Of a stretch of 7,982 nt of DNA, positions 1-7,556 are shown piece by piece (within the stretch, counting starts at the first letter, position 1; each line of letters starts with the position of its first letter). The translations under genes and the position numbers were made by a program. Origin of the DNA: Candidatus Minthenecus merdequi (lineage in GTDB: Bacteria > Bacteroidota > Bacteroidia > Bacteroidales > Paludibacteraceae); assembly GCA_018064385.1 (NCBI GenBank), contig JAGHVI010000005.1:1-7982 (forward strand), written 5' to 3'. The notes under the pieces were generated by a model. It had not been told where the DNA came from. It did not search any database and saw only the letters and a list, made by a program, of their open reading frames with translations.

Positions 1-329
1 CCGATGGCGAGGAAGAGAGTGTTGACTTTAGGGGTTGCCATAATATCACCGCTGAGGTTGATGCCGCCTGTCACTACGAACAGGGAGAGCAGCAGGATGA
101 TGAAAGGCACATAATCGTAGAGCATCTGGTGCATGATGGCATGTGAGCCTTCGTGACCGCCAGCCACAATCATATAGATTGCCACAGGTATGCCCAAAAT
201 CAGAGATACGATGAGTTTGTTGGTGTTTTTCTCCCACCATTCGCCTACGACGAGAGGTGCGACGGCAATCATCAACAACATCACGATGAATGGCAGCATT
301 GTCCACCATTCGACCATAAATTCAGTCAT
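1..329 (-). CDS. Sodium:proton antiporter / putative citrate transporter family membrane protein (N-terminal part, runs off the window)
   Basis: The first 109 codons of an integral membrane protein; the rest lies beyond the left edge. The start ATG at 329-327 lies 24 bases after the lepA stop. A second in-frame ATG (Met5) is possible. No Shine-Dalgarno sequence is visible, as is usual in Bacteroidetes. Three hydrophobic segments are evident at about residues 10-28, 39-57 and 74-90, with a charged loop (EWWEKNTNK) after the first. The segment VVTGGINLSGD followed by ATPKVNTLFLAIG (residues 85-109 and just beyond) resembles what I remember of the Bacteroidetes sodium:proton antiporter / CitMHS-like group of the ion transporter superfamily. 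In that group the conserved TGGI and NT/FLAIG region precedes a re-entrant loop. The transported ion cannot be told from this fragment. It is probably co-transcribed with lepA, since no promoter is seen in the gap. Family assignment is fairly confident; substrate is unknown. Confidence 0.75.
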   Translation of the reverse strand, partial: MTEFMVEWWTMLPFIVMLLMIAVAPLVVGEWWEKNTNKLIVSLILGIPVAIYMIVAGGHEGSHAIMHQMLYDYVPFIILLLSLFVVTGGINLSGDIMATPKVNTLFLAI

Positions 330-353
330 AATTGTTTATAGTTAAGTTTGTTA

Positions 354-2141
354 TTAATCGAGTTTAAGGACAGCGAGGAAAGCTTTCTGCGGCACCTCGA
401 CGTTGCCAATCTGCTTCATACGCTTCTTGCCACGCTTCTGTTTCTCCAACAACTTGCGTTTACGGGAGATATCGCCACCGTAACATTTTGCCGTAACATC
501 CTTACGCACCTGTTTGACGGTCTCACGGGCAATGATTTTAGCACCGATTGCAGCCTGAATGGCAATGTCAAACTGCTGACGTGGTATAAGTTCGCTCAGT
601 TTCTCGCACATACGGCGACCAAGGGCATAAGCGTTATCGAAATGAATCAAAGACGAAAGGGCATCGACGCCTTCACCATTCAGCAGAATATCCAGTTTGA
701 CAAGTTTTGAAGGACGATAGCCGTTCATGTGGTAGTCGAACGACGCATAACCCTTTGATATACTCTTCAGTTTGTCGTAAAAATCAAAGACAATCTCGCC
801 AAGAGGCATATCGAAAATAAGTTCCATTCGATTTCCGGAAACGTATTCCTGTTTAACCAATTCGCCACGTTTGTCAAGACAAAGAGTCATAATTGGGCCT
901 ATGTATGTGCTCTGCGTAATGATTGAGGCACGGATGTAAGGCTCTTCGATATGCTCAATTTCTGAGATGTCAGGCAATCCCGAGGGATTATGTACTTCAA
1001 GTTCATCGCCTTTGGTAGTGAACACCTTATAAGAAACGTTTGGAACAGTCGTGATTACATTCATATCGAACTCACGGTCGAGGCGTTCCTGCACGATTTC
1101 CATATGCAGCATACCGAGGAAACCGCAACGAAAACCAAAACCGAGAGCGGCTGACGACTCAGGCTCGAAAGTGAGAGATGCGTCGTTCAGTTGAAGTTTC
1201 TCAAGCGAAGTGCGAAGGTTCTCGAAATCCTCAGTTTCAATAGGATAGACACCTGCGAAGACCATAGGCTTAACCTCCTCGAAACCTGATATAGCTTTGT
1301 TGCAAGGACGAGCCACATGGGTGATGGTGTCACCGACCTTGACCTCCTTCGAGGTCTTAATGCCTGAGATAATATAGCCCACGTTGCCTGCTGAAAGTTG
1401 CTTTTGGGGTATCATATCAAGTTTGAGTACACCGATTTCGTTAGCCTCGTACTCTTTGCCTGTGTTGACGAACTTGACCTGTTCGCCTGGCTTGATTGTT
1501 CCGTTGATAATCTTGAAATAGGCGATTATGCCACGGAAGGAGATGAACACAGAGTCGAAGATAAGGCATTGCAATGGGGCTTCGGGGTCGCCTTTAGGAG
1601 CAGGGACTTTATCAACGATGGCATCAAGAATCTCGTCAACGCCCATACCAGTTTTGCCGCTTGCCCGTATAACCTCGCTGCGGTCACATCCGAGGAGGTC
1701 AACTATCTGGTCTTCCACCTCGTCAGGCATAGCGCTGTCCATATCCATCTTGTTCATCACGGGGATGATGGCGAGGTCGTGTTCGATAGCCATATACAGG
1801 TTGGATATGGTCTGAGCCTGAATACCTTGAGTTGCGTCAACGATAAGGAGCGCTCCTTCGCAAGCAGCGATGGAGCGAGAAACCTCGTAGGAGAAATCGA
1901 CGTGACCTGGGGTATCAATGAGGTTGAGAGTATATTCCTCATTGTCTCGATGATACTTCATCTGGATGGCGTGGCTCTTGATGGTAATGCCACGCTCACG
2001 TTCAAGATCCATATCGTCAAGAACCTGAGCCTGAATGTCACGAGCCTCAATGGTTTGAGTTCGTTCCAAAAGTCGGTCAGCGAGAGTGCTCTTGCCGTGG
2101 TCGATGTGTGCTATGATGCAGAAATTGCGGATGTTTTTCAT
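354..2141 (-). CDS. lepA: Elongation factor 4 (LepA), ribosomal back-translocase GTPase
   Basis: A 595-residue translational GTPase of full family length. LepA/EF4 acts on ribosomes, where it is linked to back-translocation and to 30S assembly or initiation. The GTPase motifs are intact: P-loop AHIDHGKST (11-19), switch I region ERGITIKS (49-56), DTPGH with the catalytic-type His80 (76-80), NKMD (130-133) and SGK (161-163). EF-G-like domains II, III and V follow at about 185-480. The LepA-specific C-terminal domain (about 485-595) contains the basic signature with CYGGDISRKRKLLEKQKRGK near 553-572. It lacks EF-G domain IV, which separates it from EF-G. The ATG at 2141-2139 is chosen because the protein then begins MKNIRNFCIIAHIDHGKST as in the family. 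A GTG one codon upstream is also in frame. The ATG shares its A with the trxA stop codon (TGATG), which suggests translational coupling. Confidence 0.98.
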   Translation of the reverse strand: MKNIRNFCIIAHIDHGKSTLADRLLERTQTIEARDIQAQVLDDMDLERERGITIKSHAIQMKYHRDNEEYTLNLIDTPGHVDFSYEVSRSIAACEGALLIVDATQGIQAQTISNLYMAIEHDLAIIPVMNKMDMDSAMPDEVEDQIVDLLGCDRSEVIRASGKTGMGVDEILDAIVDKVPAPKGDPEAPLQCLIFDSVFISFRGIIAYFKIINGTIKPGEQVKFVNTGKEYEANEIGVLKLDMIPQKQLSAGNVGYIISGIKTSKEVKVGDTITHVARPCNKAISGFEEVKPMVFAGVYPIETEDFENLRTSLEKLQLNDASLTFEPESSAALGFGFRCGFLGMLHMEIVQERLDREFDMNVITTVPNVSYKVFTTKGDELEVHNPSGLPDISEIEHIEEPYIRASIITQSTYIGPIMTLCLDKRGELVKQEYVSGNRMELIFDMPLGEIVFDFYDKLKSISKGYASFDYHMNGYRPSKLVKLDILLNGEGVDALSSLIHFDNAYALGRRMCEKLSELIPRQQFDIAIQAAIGAKIIARETVKQVRKDVTAKCYGGDISRKRKLLEKQKRGKKRMKQIGNVEVPQKAFLAVLKLD

Positions 2142-2455
2142 CACGCCATCAATTCGTCAATGGCTGCACGTAATTTAGCTTCAGGAACGGCGCCAACGAT
2201 TTTCTTTTTCATTTCACCATTCTTGAAGAACATAAGAGTAGGCACTGAGCGAATGCCATATTCGTCTGTTGCGTCAACGCACTCTTCGATGTCAACCTTG
2301 CCGAAAGCCACTTTTCCGGTCATTTCTGCTTCAAGTTTTTCTATAACTGGAGCAAGAGACTTGCAAGGACCGCACCATTGTGCTGCAAAATCAAGTACTG
2401 TGAACTCGTTGTTATTCAAGAGTTCTTTCAATGTAGAGTCTGTTAAGTGAGTCAT
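2141..2455 (-). CDS. trxA: Thioredoxin
   Basis: A 104-residue single-domain cytoplasmic thioredoxin with no signal peptide. It is a general dithiol reductant that would be recharged by thioredoxin reductase, not seen here. The redox motif WCGPC is at 27-31 (Cys28, Cys31). The buried acid Asp22 and Lys53 match E. coli Asp26 and Lys57. The cis-proline is Pro72 in SVPT, and Gly80 follows in the KNGE turn. Length is typical of the family. Two deviations are visible: the position of E. coli Trp28 is Ala24 (DFAAQWCGPC), and there is an extra cysteine, Cys59, in the DIEEC segment. The gene has its own promoter-like box upstream and its stop overlaps the lepA start by one base, so trxA and lepA are probably one transcript. 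The start ATG at 2455 is the only one giving a normal thioredoxin N-terminus. Confidence 0.97.
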   Translation of the reverse strand: MTHLTDSTLKELLNNNEFTVLDFAAQWCGPCKSLAPVIEKLEAEMTGKVAFGKVDIEECVDATDEYGIRSVPTLMFFKNGEMKKKIVGAVPEAKLRAAIDELMA

Positions 2456-2492
2456 AAAAAGTTTGGTTTGTTAATGCTTATAAATCGGGCTG

Positions 2493-2500
2493 CAAATATA
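2493..2500 (-). promoter_or_regulatory. Predicted trxA promoter, -7 box
   Basis: Read on the minus strand this is TATATTTG followed by C, a perfect match to the Bacteroidetes -7 consensus TAnnTTTG. It would start transcription near 2486, giving a leader of about 30 bases before the trxA ATG at 2455. No convincing TTTG is seen 17-23 bases upstream; that stretch is T-rich. The call therefore rests on the -7 box and its position in the largest gap inside the gene cluster. Confidence 0.55.
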
Positions 2501-2546
2501 CTTAAAAAAAATGATATTAGCGTCCATTTTCTTGAAATTTTTACAA

Positions 2547-5500
2547 TTAATCGTCAACAGAAGGCAATTCATTGTCTGTGAACTCTTCTTCAACGACTTC
2601 GGAGGTTGTTCTGAACGTCTTGCCATTTATTGAGAGTTGTTCAATGAGACCATCCAACTGCATCTTCTCGAGAGTCTTGACAAAATCGTTATTCTGCGCA
2701 TTCACTTTATAGTTACGAGAGCGTGTTGTCAGACGTGCATTAAACTCAGAATCAATGATTTCTATGCGGAACTCGGTGTCGCCCCTGTATTTTTGAATCA
2801 GAGAATGAATTTCGTGGAGTACATTGTCATTATTGTTTATATCCACAGATACAGTGACGTCGTTAATTAGGTGCATAGATTCGCGGGTTTCTTCGAACGT
2901 TTTCATACCGGTCACTATAACTTCCATTTCGTCCGTAGGGCGAGCCCATTTGTAGTCAGCATTGCGCATTTGAACAGTCAGTTGGATATACACAAAGAGG
3001 TCTTTGATAAAGTATTTTGAGAAGTCCACATAACGTTGTCCGAAGACGCGGATTTCGGCAGTGCCAGAATAGTCTTCGATTTTCAGAATACCATAAAGTT
3101 TGTTATTCTTGGTCATTTTCTGTTCGCAGTCAATAACGATACCGCCGACGGTATAAACACCTTTGCCCATTGAAGGCATTCGTTGAATGTCCTTGACCTC
3201 GTTAGAGCAACAATAAAGGATTTCGGTGCGATATTGGTCAAGTGGATGAGCAGAAATATAAATTCCGAGAAGTTCTTTTTCCTTGTTAAGGATTTCGAGG
3301 TCAGTGATGACAGGTTTGCTATCTATTAAAGGTTTTTCCATTTGAGGAGCATCGTCCAAGCCGTCAAACAGCGACTGTTGGTTCTCCATTTTCTCAGCCT
3401 GGAACTTATCGCCATACAATCTAAGGTCGTCAATTACAACGATTCCCTTGCTGTTTCTGGTAAAAAACTGTTCACGTCGTATTGTATCGCGGAAACAATC
3501 CAAGGCGCCACTCCAAATCAATACTTCAAGGGTTTTGATGTTGCATTTACTTGAAGGGATACGTTCGAAGAAATCAAACACAGAAGTGAATGGACCATTC
3601 TCTTTTCTTTCCTTTATTATGTAGTCAATAGAAGCAGAGCCTGCTCCTTTAATTGCGGCAAGGCCAAATCGGATTTCGCCCTTATGATTGACAGCGAAAG
3701 TTGCTTCGGATTCGTTCACGTCAGGGCCGAGAACACTGATGCGCATGTGCTTGCATTCAGCCATAAGTTTCTCGATGTCAGAGCCATTTCCTAAACTGCG
3801 TGTGAGGTTGCCGGCCATAAATTCGGCAGGGTAGTGAGCCTTAAGATAGGCTGTTTGATAAGCGACCCAAGAATAGCAGGTTGCGTGTGATTTATTGAAT
3901 GCGTACGAAGCGAATTTCTCCCAGTCAGTCCATATTTTTTCGAGAATCTTAGGGTCGTGGCCATTCTCCTGTCCTTGTTTGATAAACTTAGGCTTTAGGT
4001 GGTCCAACTTATCCTTCTGTTTTTTACCCATTGCCTTACGGAGGGTGTCGCTTTCACCACGAGTGAAATTAGCCAATTGACGAGACAGCAACATCACCTG
4101 TTCTTGATATACAGTAATTCCGTAGGTATCCTTCAGATACTTCTCCATGCAAGGGATGTCATACTTGATAGGTTTTTTGCCTAATTTCCGGTCGATAAAG
4201 TCTGGAATATAATCCATAGGACCTGGCCGATAGAGAGCATTCATAGCTATAAGATCCTCGAAGACGGTAGGTTTCAGTTCGCGAAGGTACTTCTGCATAC
4301 CAGGAGACTCGAACTGGAAAGTAGCTATAGTGTTTCCATCTTGATATAATTTGTAGGTTTCAGGGTCGTCTATAGGGATATGAGCTATGTCAATGTCAAT
4401 GCCTTGTGATATTTTTATGTTCTTGAGGGTTTCCTTGATGATACTGAGTGTTTTGAGACCGAGGAAGTCCATCTTGATAAGACCCACAGATTCGATGAGC
4501 GAGCCAACATATTGAGTAACGAGCAATTCCTCCTTAGTGTCTTTATCCTTGGCAGTGCTGAGCGGTGCGAATTTTTTGAGGTCATCAGCACCGATGATAA
4601 CTCCGCAGGCATGGATACCTGTTTGGCGGACTGTGCCCTCTAACATGCTTGCATATTGGAATACGCTGTGCATGTCGTCGTTCATTCGGTCTTCTTCTTT
4701 GAGTTCCGGAATAAACTCAAGACAGTTGGGGATATTGACTTTAGGCAGTTTTCCTGAAATTGGGTCTTTTTTGTCGTCACTGAATTTGACAGGAATCATT
4801 TTAGTGACACGATTGACGTCAATCAGTGGGACTTTGAGGATACGACCAACATCCTTAATAGAGGATTTGGTAGCCATTGTTCCGAAGGTGATGATGTGCG
4901 CTACTTTTTCTGCGCCATACTTTTGTGTAACCCAACGTAAAACTTCTGCGCGGCCATCGTCATCAAAATCAATATCAATATCAGGGAGGGAGATACGGTC
5001 AGGGTTAAGGAATCGTTCGAACAGCAGGTCGTATTTCAAAGGGTCAATATCGGTGATTTGCAAGCAATAGGCAACAGCAGAACCAGCGGCAGAGCCACGT
5101 CCTGGACCAACCGATACGCCCATATTGCGAGCTGCCATAATAAAATCCTGCACAATGAGGAAATAGCCAGGGAAACCCATTGTTTTCATCACATGTAACT
5201 CGAAAGAGAGAGTTTCAACAATGTGTTTTGGGACAGGGTCTCCGTATCGGAATTTAGCACCTTCGAAGGTTAGTTTTTTCAGGTAGTCAGCTTCCAGTTT
5301 TATTCGGTAAAGTTTGTCGTAGCCGCCCAGTTTTTTTATTTTTTTCTTGGCGTCCTCTTCGCTCATAACAACTTCGCCTTTCTCGTTACGGGTGAACTCG
5401 TCGAAGAGTTCTTGTTCTGTAATGCGTTGGCGGTATTGCTCCTCAGTTCCGAACTCCTCAGGTATGGCGAACTTAGGCATGATTGGGTCACGTTCCAGGG

Positions 5501-6416
5501 AAAAAGCCTCGATTTTGTCAACTATTTCTTGAGTATTTTCGAGCACCTGGGGTATGTCAGCGAAAATCTCAGCCATTTCCTCCTTGCTTTTGAACCATTC
5601 CTGTTTGGTATAGCACATTCGAGAAGGGTCGTCCACATCCTTTCCAGTGCTAAGGCAAATCAGAAGTTCGTGAGCATCAGCGTTATCCTCGTCTAGAAAA
5701 TGGACGTCGTTTGTTGCAATAACCTTAGTATTAGTTTCTTCGGCGAGTTTGAGTATAACTTCGTTAACCTTCTTTTGTCTGAGATAAGTGGTGCGGTCGG
5801 CACGAGGTTTGTCGGTTTTGTGACGTTGGATTTCAAGGTAATAGTCATCACCGAAAACCTCCTTAAACCACATAATTGTTTTGCGAGCCTCGTCAATTTG
5901 GTTAGCGGCAATCAGTTGAGCGACCTCACCGCCAAGGCAAGCGGAGCAAGCGATGAGACCTTCGCAATGGTCTTTGAGGATATACTTGTCAATACGAGGT
6001 TTCGAGTAGTAGCCATCAACCCAAGAGACGGAAACCATGTGGCATAGATTTTCGTAGCCCTTTAAGTTTTTGGCAAGAAGGATGAGATGGTAACCAGAAA
6101 AATCAACTATACGTTCGTGGCCGTTTTCGGGGTTCGTAAACTTGTAATCTTTGTTTTTGTCGGTCAGACGGCGACGTGCACAGTAAGCCTCAACACCTAT
6201 GATTGGTTTTATGAACGAAGGGTCGTTAGGAGTTAACTCCTTGTTATTTTTCACACACTTGTCAATGAACTCTTTAATGCCGAACATATTTCCGTGGTCG
6301 GTGATGGCAAGGGCGTTCATTCCGTACTTTTTGCAACGGTTTATCAGTCCATCAATGGTTGACATACCATCGAGGACGGAGTATTGAGTATGTACATGTA
6401 AGTGTGTGAAATTCAT
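2547..6416 (-). CDS. dnaE: DNA polymerase III subunit alpha (replicative polymerase, DnaE type)
   Basis: A 1289-residue C-family polymerase, longer than E. coli DnaE (1160) but in the range I expect for Bacteroidetes. It is the catalytic subunit of the replicative holoenzyme. The N-terminal PHP domain (1-270) has HLHVH (5-9), Asp16, TDHG (39-42), Glu76, His110, Cys160 and NDVH (236-239), so its metal ligands look intact. The palm carries GPGRGSAAGS (437-446) and PDIDIDFDDDGR (478-489). Asp479 and Asp481 align with E. coli Asp401 and Asp403, and Asp650 in KMDFLGLKTL aligns with Asp555. Fingers, with YQEQVM (770-775) and FNKSHA (840-845), and a helix-hairpin-helix region (about 880-960) follow. 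QQSLF at 1013-1017 fits the beta-clamp-binding consensus. An OB fold (about 1085-1175) and a C-terminal domain with an acidic tail complete it. It lacks an inserted DnaQ-type exonuclease, so it is not PolC. The ATG lies one base after the galE stop. Confidence 0.98.
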   Translation of the reverse strand: MNFTHLHVHTQYSVLDGMSTIDGLINRCKKYGMNALAITDHGNMFGIKEFIDKCVKNNKELTPNDPSFIKPIIGVEAYCARRRLTDKNKDYKFTNPENGHERIVDFSGYHLILLAKNLKGYENLCHMVSVSWVDGYYSKPRIDKYILKDHCEGLIACSACLGGEVAQLIAANQIDEARKTIMWFKEVFGDDYYLEIQRHKTDKPRADRTTYLRQKKVNEVILKLAEETNTKVIATNDVHFLDEDNADAHELLICLSTGKDVDDPSRMCYTKQEWFKSKEEMAEIFADIPQVLENTQEIVDKIEAFSLERDPIMPKFAIPEEFGTEEQYRQRITEQELFDEFTRNEKGEVVMSEEDAKKKIKKLGGYDKLYRIKLEADYLKKLTFEGAKFRYGDPVPKHIVETLSFELHVMKTMGFPGYFLIVQDFIMAARNMGVSVGPGRGSAAGSAVAYCLQITDIDPLKYDLLFERFLNPDRISLPDIDIDFDDDGRAEVLRWVTQKYGAEKVAHIITFGTMATKSSIKDVGRILKVPLIDVNRVTKMIPVKFSDDKKDPISGKLPKVNIPNCLEFIPELKEEDRMNDDMHSVFQYASMLEGTVRQTGIHACGVIIGADDLKKFAPLSTAKDKDTKEELLVTQYVGSLIESVGLIKMDFLGLKTLSIIKETLKNIKISQGIDIDIAHIPIDDPETYKLYQDGNTIATFQFESPGMQKYLRELKPTVFEDLIAMNALYRPGPMDYIPDFIDRKLGKKPIKYDIPCMEKYLKDTYGITVYQEQVMLLSRQLANFTRGESDTLRKAMGKKQKDKLDHLKPKFIKQGQENGHDPKILEKIWTDWEKFASYAFNKSHATCYSWVAYQTAYLKAHYPAEFMAGNLTRSLGNGSDIEKLMAECKHMRISVLGPDVNESEATFAVNHKGEIRFGLAAIKGAGSASIDYIIKERKENGPFTSVFDFFERIPSSKCNIKTLEVLIWSGALDCFRDTIRREQFFTRNSKGIVVIDDLRLYGDKFQAEKMENQQSLFDGLDDAPQMEKPLIDSKPVITDLEILNKEKELLGIYISAHPLDQYRTEILYCCSNEVKDIQRMPSMGKGVYTVGGIVIDCEQKMTKNNKLYGILKIEDYSGTAEIRVFGQRYVDFSKYFIKDLFVYIQLTVQMRNADYKWARPTDEMEVIVTGMKTFEETRESMHLINDVTVSVDINNNDNVLHEIHSLIQKYRGDTEFRIEIIDSEFNARLTTRSRNYKVNAQNNDFVKTLEKMQLDGLIEQLSINGKTFRTTSEVVEEEFTDNELPSVDD

Positions 6417-6417
6417 A

Positions 6418-7428
6418 TTAATATCCGTGAGGGTTATTTTTTTGCCAATTCCAAGAGTCGCGACACATTTCCTCGATGCCGTATTGCGCCACCCAACCTA
6501 ATTCAGCCATTGCTTTGGTTGGGTTACAGTAGCAAATTGCGATGTCGCCAGGGCGGCGGGGTTTTATGCTGTATGGTACGTCAACACCATTGACCTTGAT
6601 GAATGCCTTAACAACGTCCAAAACGCTATAGCCGTGGCCAGTGCCCAAATTGTATATGCCTATGCCGCATTTGCGTTCGATGGCTTTCAGGGCTGCCACG
6701 TGACCAGCAGCGAGGTCGCAAACGTGAATATAATCACGTATGCCTGTGCCGTCTGGAGTGTCGTAATCGTTGCCGAATACTCCCAACTCCTTACGGATTC
6801 CCACGGCTGTCTGAGTGATATAAGGCATAAGGTTGTTAGGTATGCCGTTAGGGTTTTCGCCCATTGTTCCAGAAGGGTGGGCTCCTATAGGGTTAAAATA
6901 TCTGAGTAAAATGACATTCCACTCTGGGTCAGCCTTCTGCACATCCATCAACACCTCTTCGAGCATAGATTTTGTCTGTCCATAAGGATTTGTACAATGT
7001 CCCTTTGGGCATTCTTCGGTGATAGGAATTATTTGTGGGTCACCATAGACTGTGGCGGACGAACTGAATATTATGTTCTTGCAACCACGAGTGCGCATTG
7101 CGTCAAGCAGAACGAAAGTTGCATTCATATTGTTTTCGTAGTATTCCAGTGGTTTTGCCACTGATTCGCCAACGGCTTTTAGACCAGCAAAATGGATAAC
7201 AGCGTCGATATTATTTTCTTGGAACACCTTGTTCATTGCATCACGATTACGTACGTCAGCCTTGATAAAAGGAATTTCGCAGCCAACGATTTTGCCAGCT
7301 CGGTGTATTGATTCGGGGTTTGAGTTGCTCAGATTGTCAACAACGACAGCGGTGTGACCTGCCTTGTACAATTCTATTGCAGTGTGCGAGCCAATATAGC
7401 CAGCTCCGCCAGTCAAAAGGATATTCAT
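6418..7428 (-). CDS. galE: UDP-glucose 4-epimerase
   Basis: A 336-residue short-chain dehydrogenase/reductase family epimerase that interconverts UDP-glucose and UDP-galactose in the cytoplasm (Leloir pathway and supply of UDP-galactose for surface glycans). It aligns almost without gaps to E. coli GalE. The NAD-binding TGGAGYIGS is at 6-14, followed by DNLSNS (31-36), Asp58 and FAGLK (80-84). The catalytic Ser124 in SSSATVYG and the pair Tyr149/Lys153 (YGQTK) keep the E. coli numbering. Asn179 in RYFNPIG, Arg231 in RDYIHV, and Arg292/Asp295 in RRPGD contact UDP-sugar in the family. Residue 299, Tyr in E. coli, is Cys here, as at the matching position in human GALE; this is associated with also accepting UDP-N-acetylhexosamines. 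The start ATG gives the standard N-terminus MNILLTGGAGYIGSH. A promoter lies about 90 bases upstream and dnaE follows after one base. Confidence 0.97.
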   Translation of the reverse strand: MNILLTGGAGYIGSHTAIELYKAGHTAVVVDNLSNSNPESIHRAGKIVGCEIPFIKADVRNRDAMNKVFQENNIDAVIHFAGLKAVGESVAKPLEYYENNMNATFVLLDAMRTRGCKNIIFSSSATVYGDPQIIPITEECPKGHCTNPYGQTKSMLEEVLMDVQKADPEWNVILLRYFNPIGAHPSGTMGENPNGIPNNLMPYITQTAVGIRKELGVFGNDYDTPDGTGIRDYIHVCDLAAGHVAALKAIERKCGIGIYNLGTGHGYSVLDVVKAFIKVNGVDVPYSIKPRRPGDIAICYCNPTKAMAELGWVAQYGIEEMCRDSWNWQKNNPHGY

Positions 7429-7477
7429 AGTTAGTTTTTTAGGTTAGTTATATAAATTCAGTTCGAGAGTTTTGTCT

Positions 7478-7515
7478 TATATTCAATAAGTTGTATGATG
7501 AAGATTTTGAATATA
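7478..7515. repeat. 9-bp inverted repeat in the predicted galE leader
   Basis: TATATTCAA (7478-7486) and its exact reverse complement TTGAATATA (7507-7515) are separated by 20 bases. The distal arm ends just inside the predicted galE transcription start (near 7518). In RNA it would form an AU-rich stem-loop at the very 5' end of the message; in DNA it could be an operator dyad. Pairing is plain from the sequence, function is inferred. Confidence 0.5.
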
Positions 7516-7519
7516 TTTG
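7490..7519 (+). promoter_or_regulatory. Possible plus-strand promoter facing away from galE
   Basis: TATATTTG at 7512-7519, followed by C, is a perfect Bacteroidetes -7 box on the plus strand. A GTTG at 7490-7493 lies 18 bases upstream as a partial -33 box. Transcription would begin near 7526 and run toward the hairpin-rich element, away from galE. There is no convincing gene downstream within the window, so it may be fortuitous, may drive a small RNA, or may reflect a symmetric bidirectional promoter. Confidence 0.3.
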
Positions 7520-7524
7520 CTTTG

Positions 7525-7556
7525 CAAAGTAACAATAAAAAATTCATACGACCAAA
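7525..7556 (-). promoter_or_regulatory. galE: Predicted galE (galE-dnaE) promoter
   Basis: On the minus strand a TTTG (7556-7553) is followed, after 20 bases, by TTACTTTG plus C (7532-7525). This matches the Bacteroidetes -33 TTTG and -7 TAnnTTTG boxes with one mismatch at the second base. Start of transcription is expected near 7518, giving a galE leader of about 90 bases. The -7 box overlaps the perfect 10-bp palindrome CTTTGCAAAG (7520-7529). Confidence 0.6.

Noticed and set aside
46..309. Minus-strand open frame of 87 codons near the left edge
   Set aside because: It overlaps, in another frame, the hydrophobic transporter reading that starts at 329. Its Arg/His-rich translation has no domain, while the transporter frame has clear membrane segments and family motifs.
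1398..2450. Long plus-strand open frame (350 codons) antisense to lepA and trxA
   Set aside because: It lies entirely over two unmistakable conserved genes, shows no recognisable domain, and is best explained as a codon-bias shadow.
2508..2530. Possible intrinsic terminator after dnaE (AAAATG and CATTTT arms around 11 bases, next to a T-run on the minus strand)
   Set aside because: The stem is only 6 bp and nearly all A/T with a long loop, too weak to call; the T-run is also part of the trxA promoter region.
4537..5070. Plus-strand open frame of 177 codons antisense to dnaE
   Set aside because: It is low-complexity, Ser-rich translation opposite the polymerase palm region, typical of an antisense shadow.
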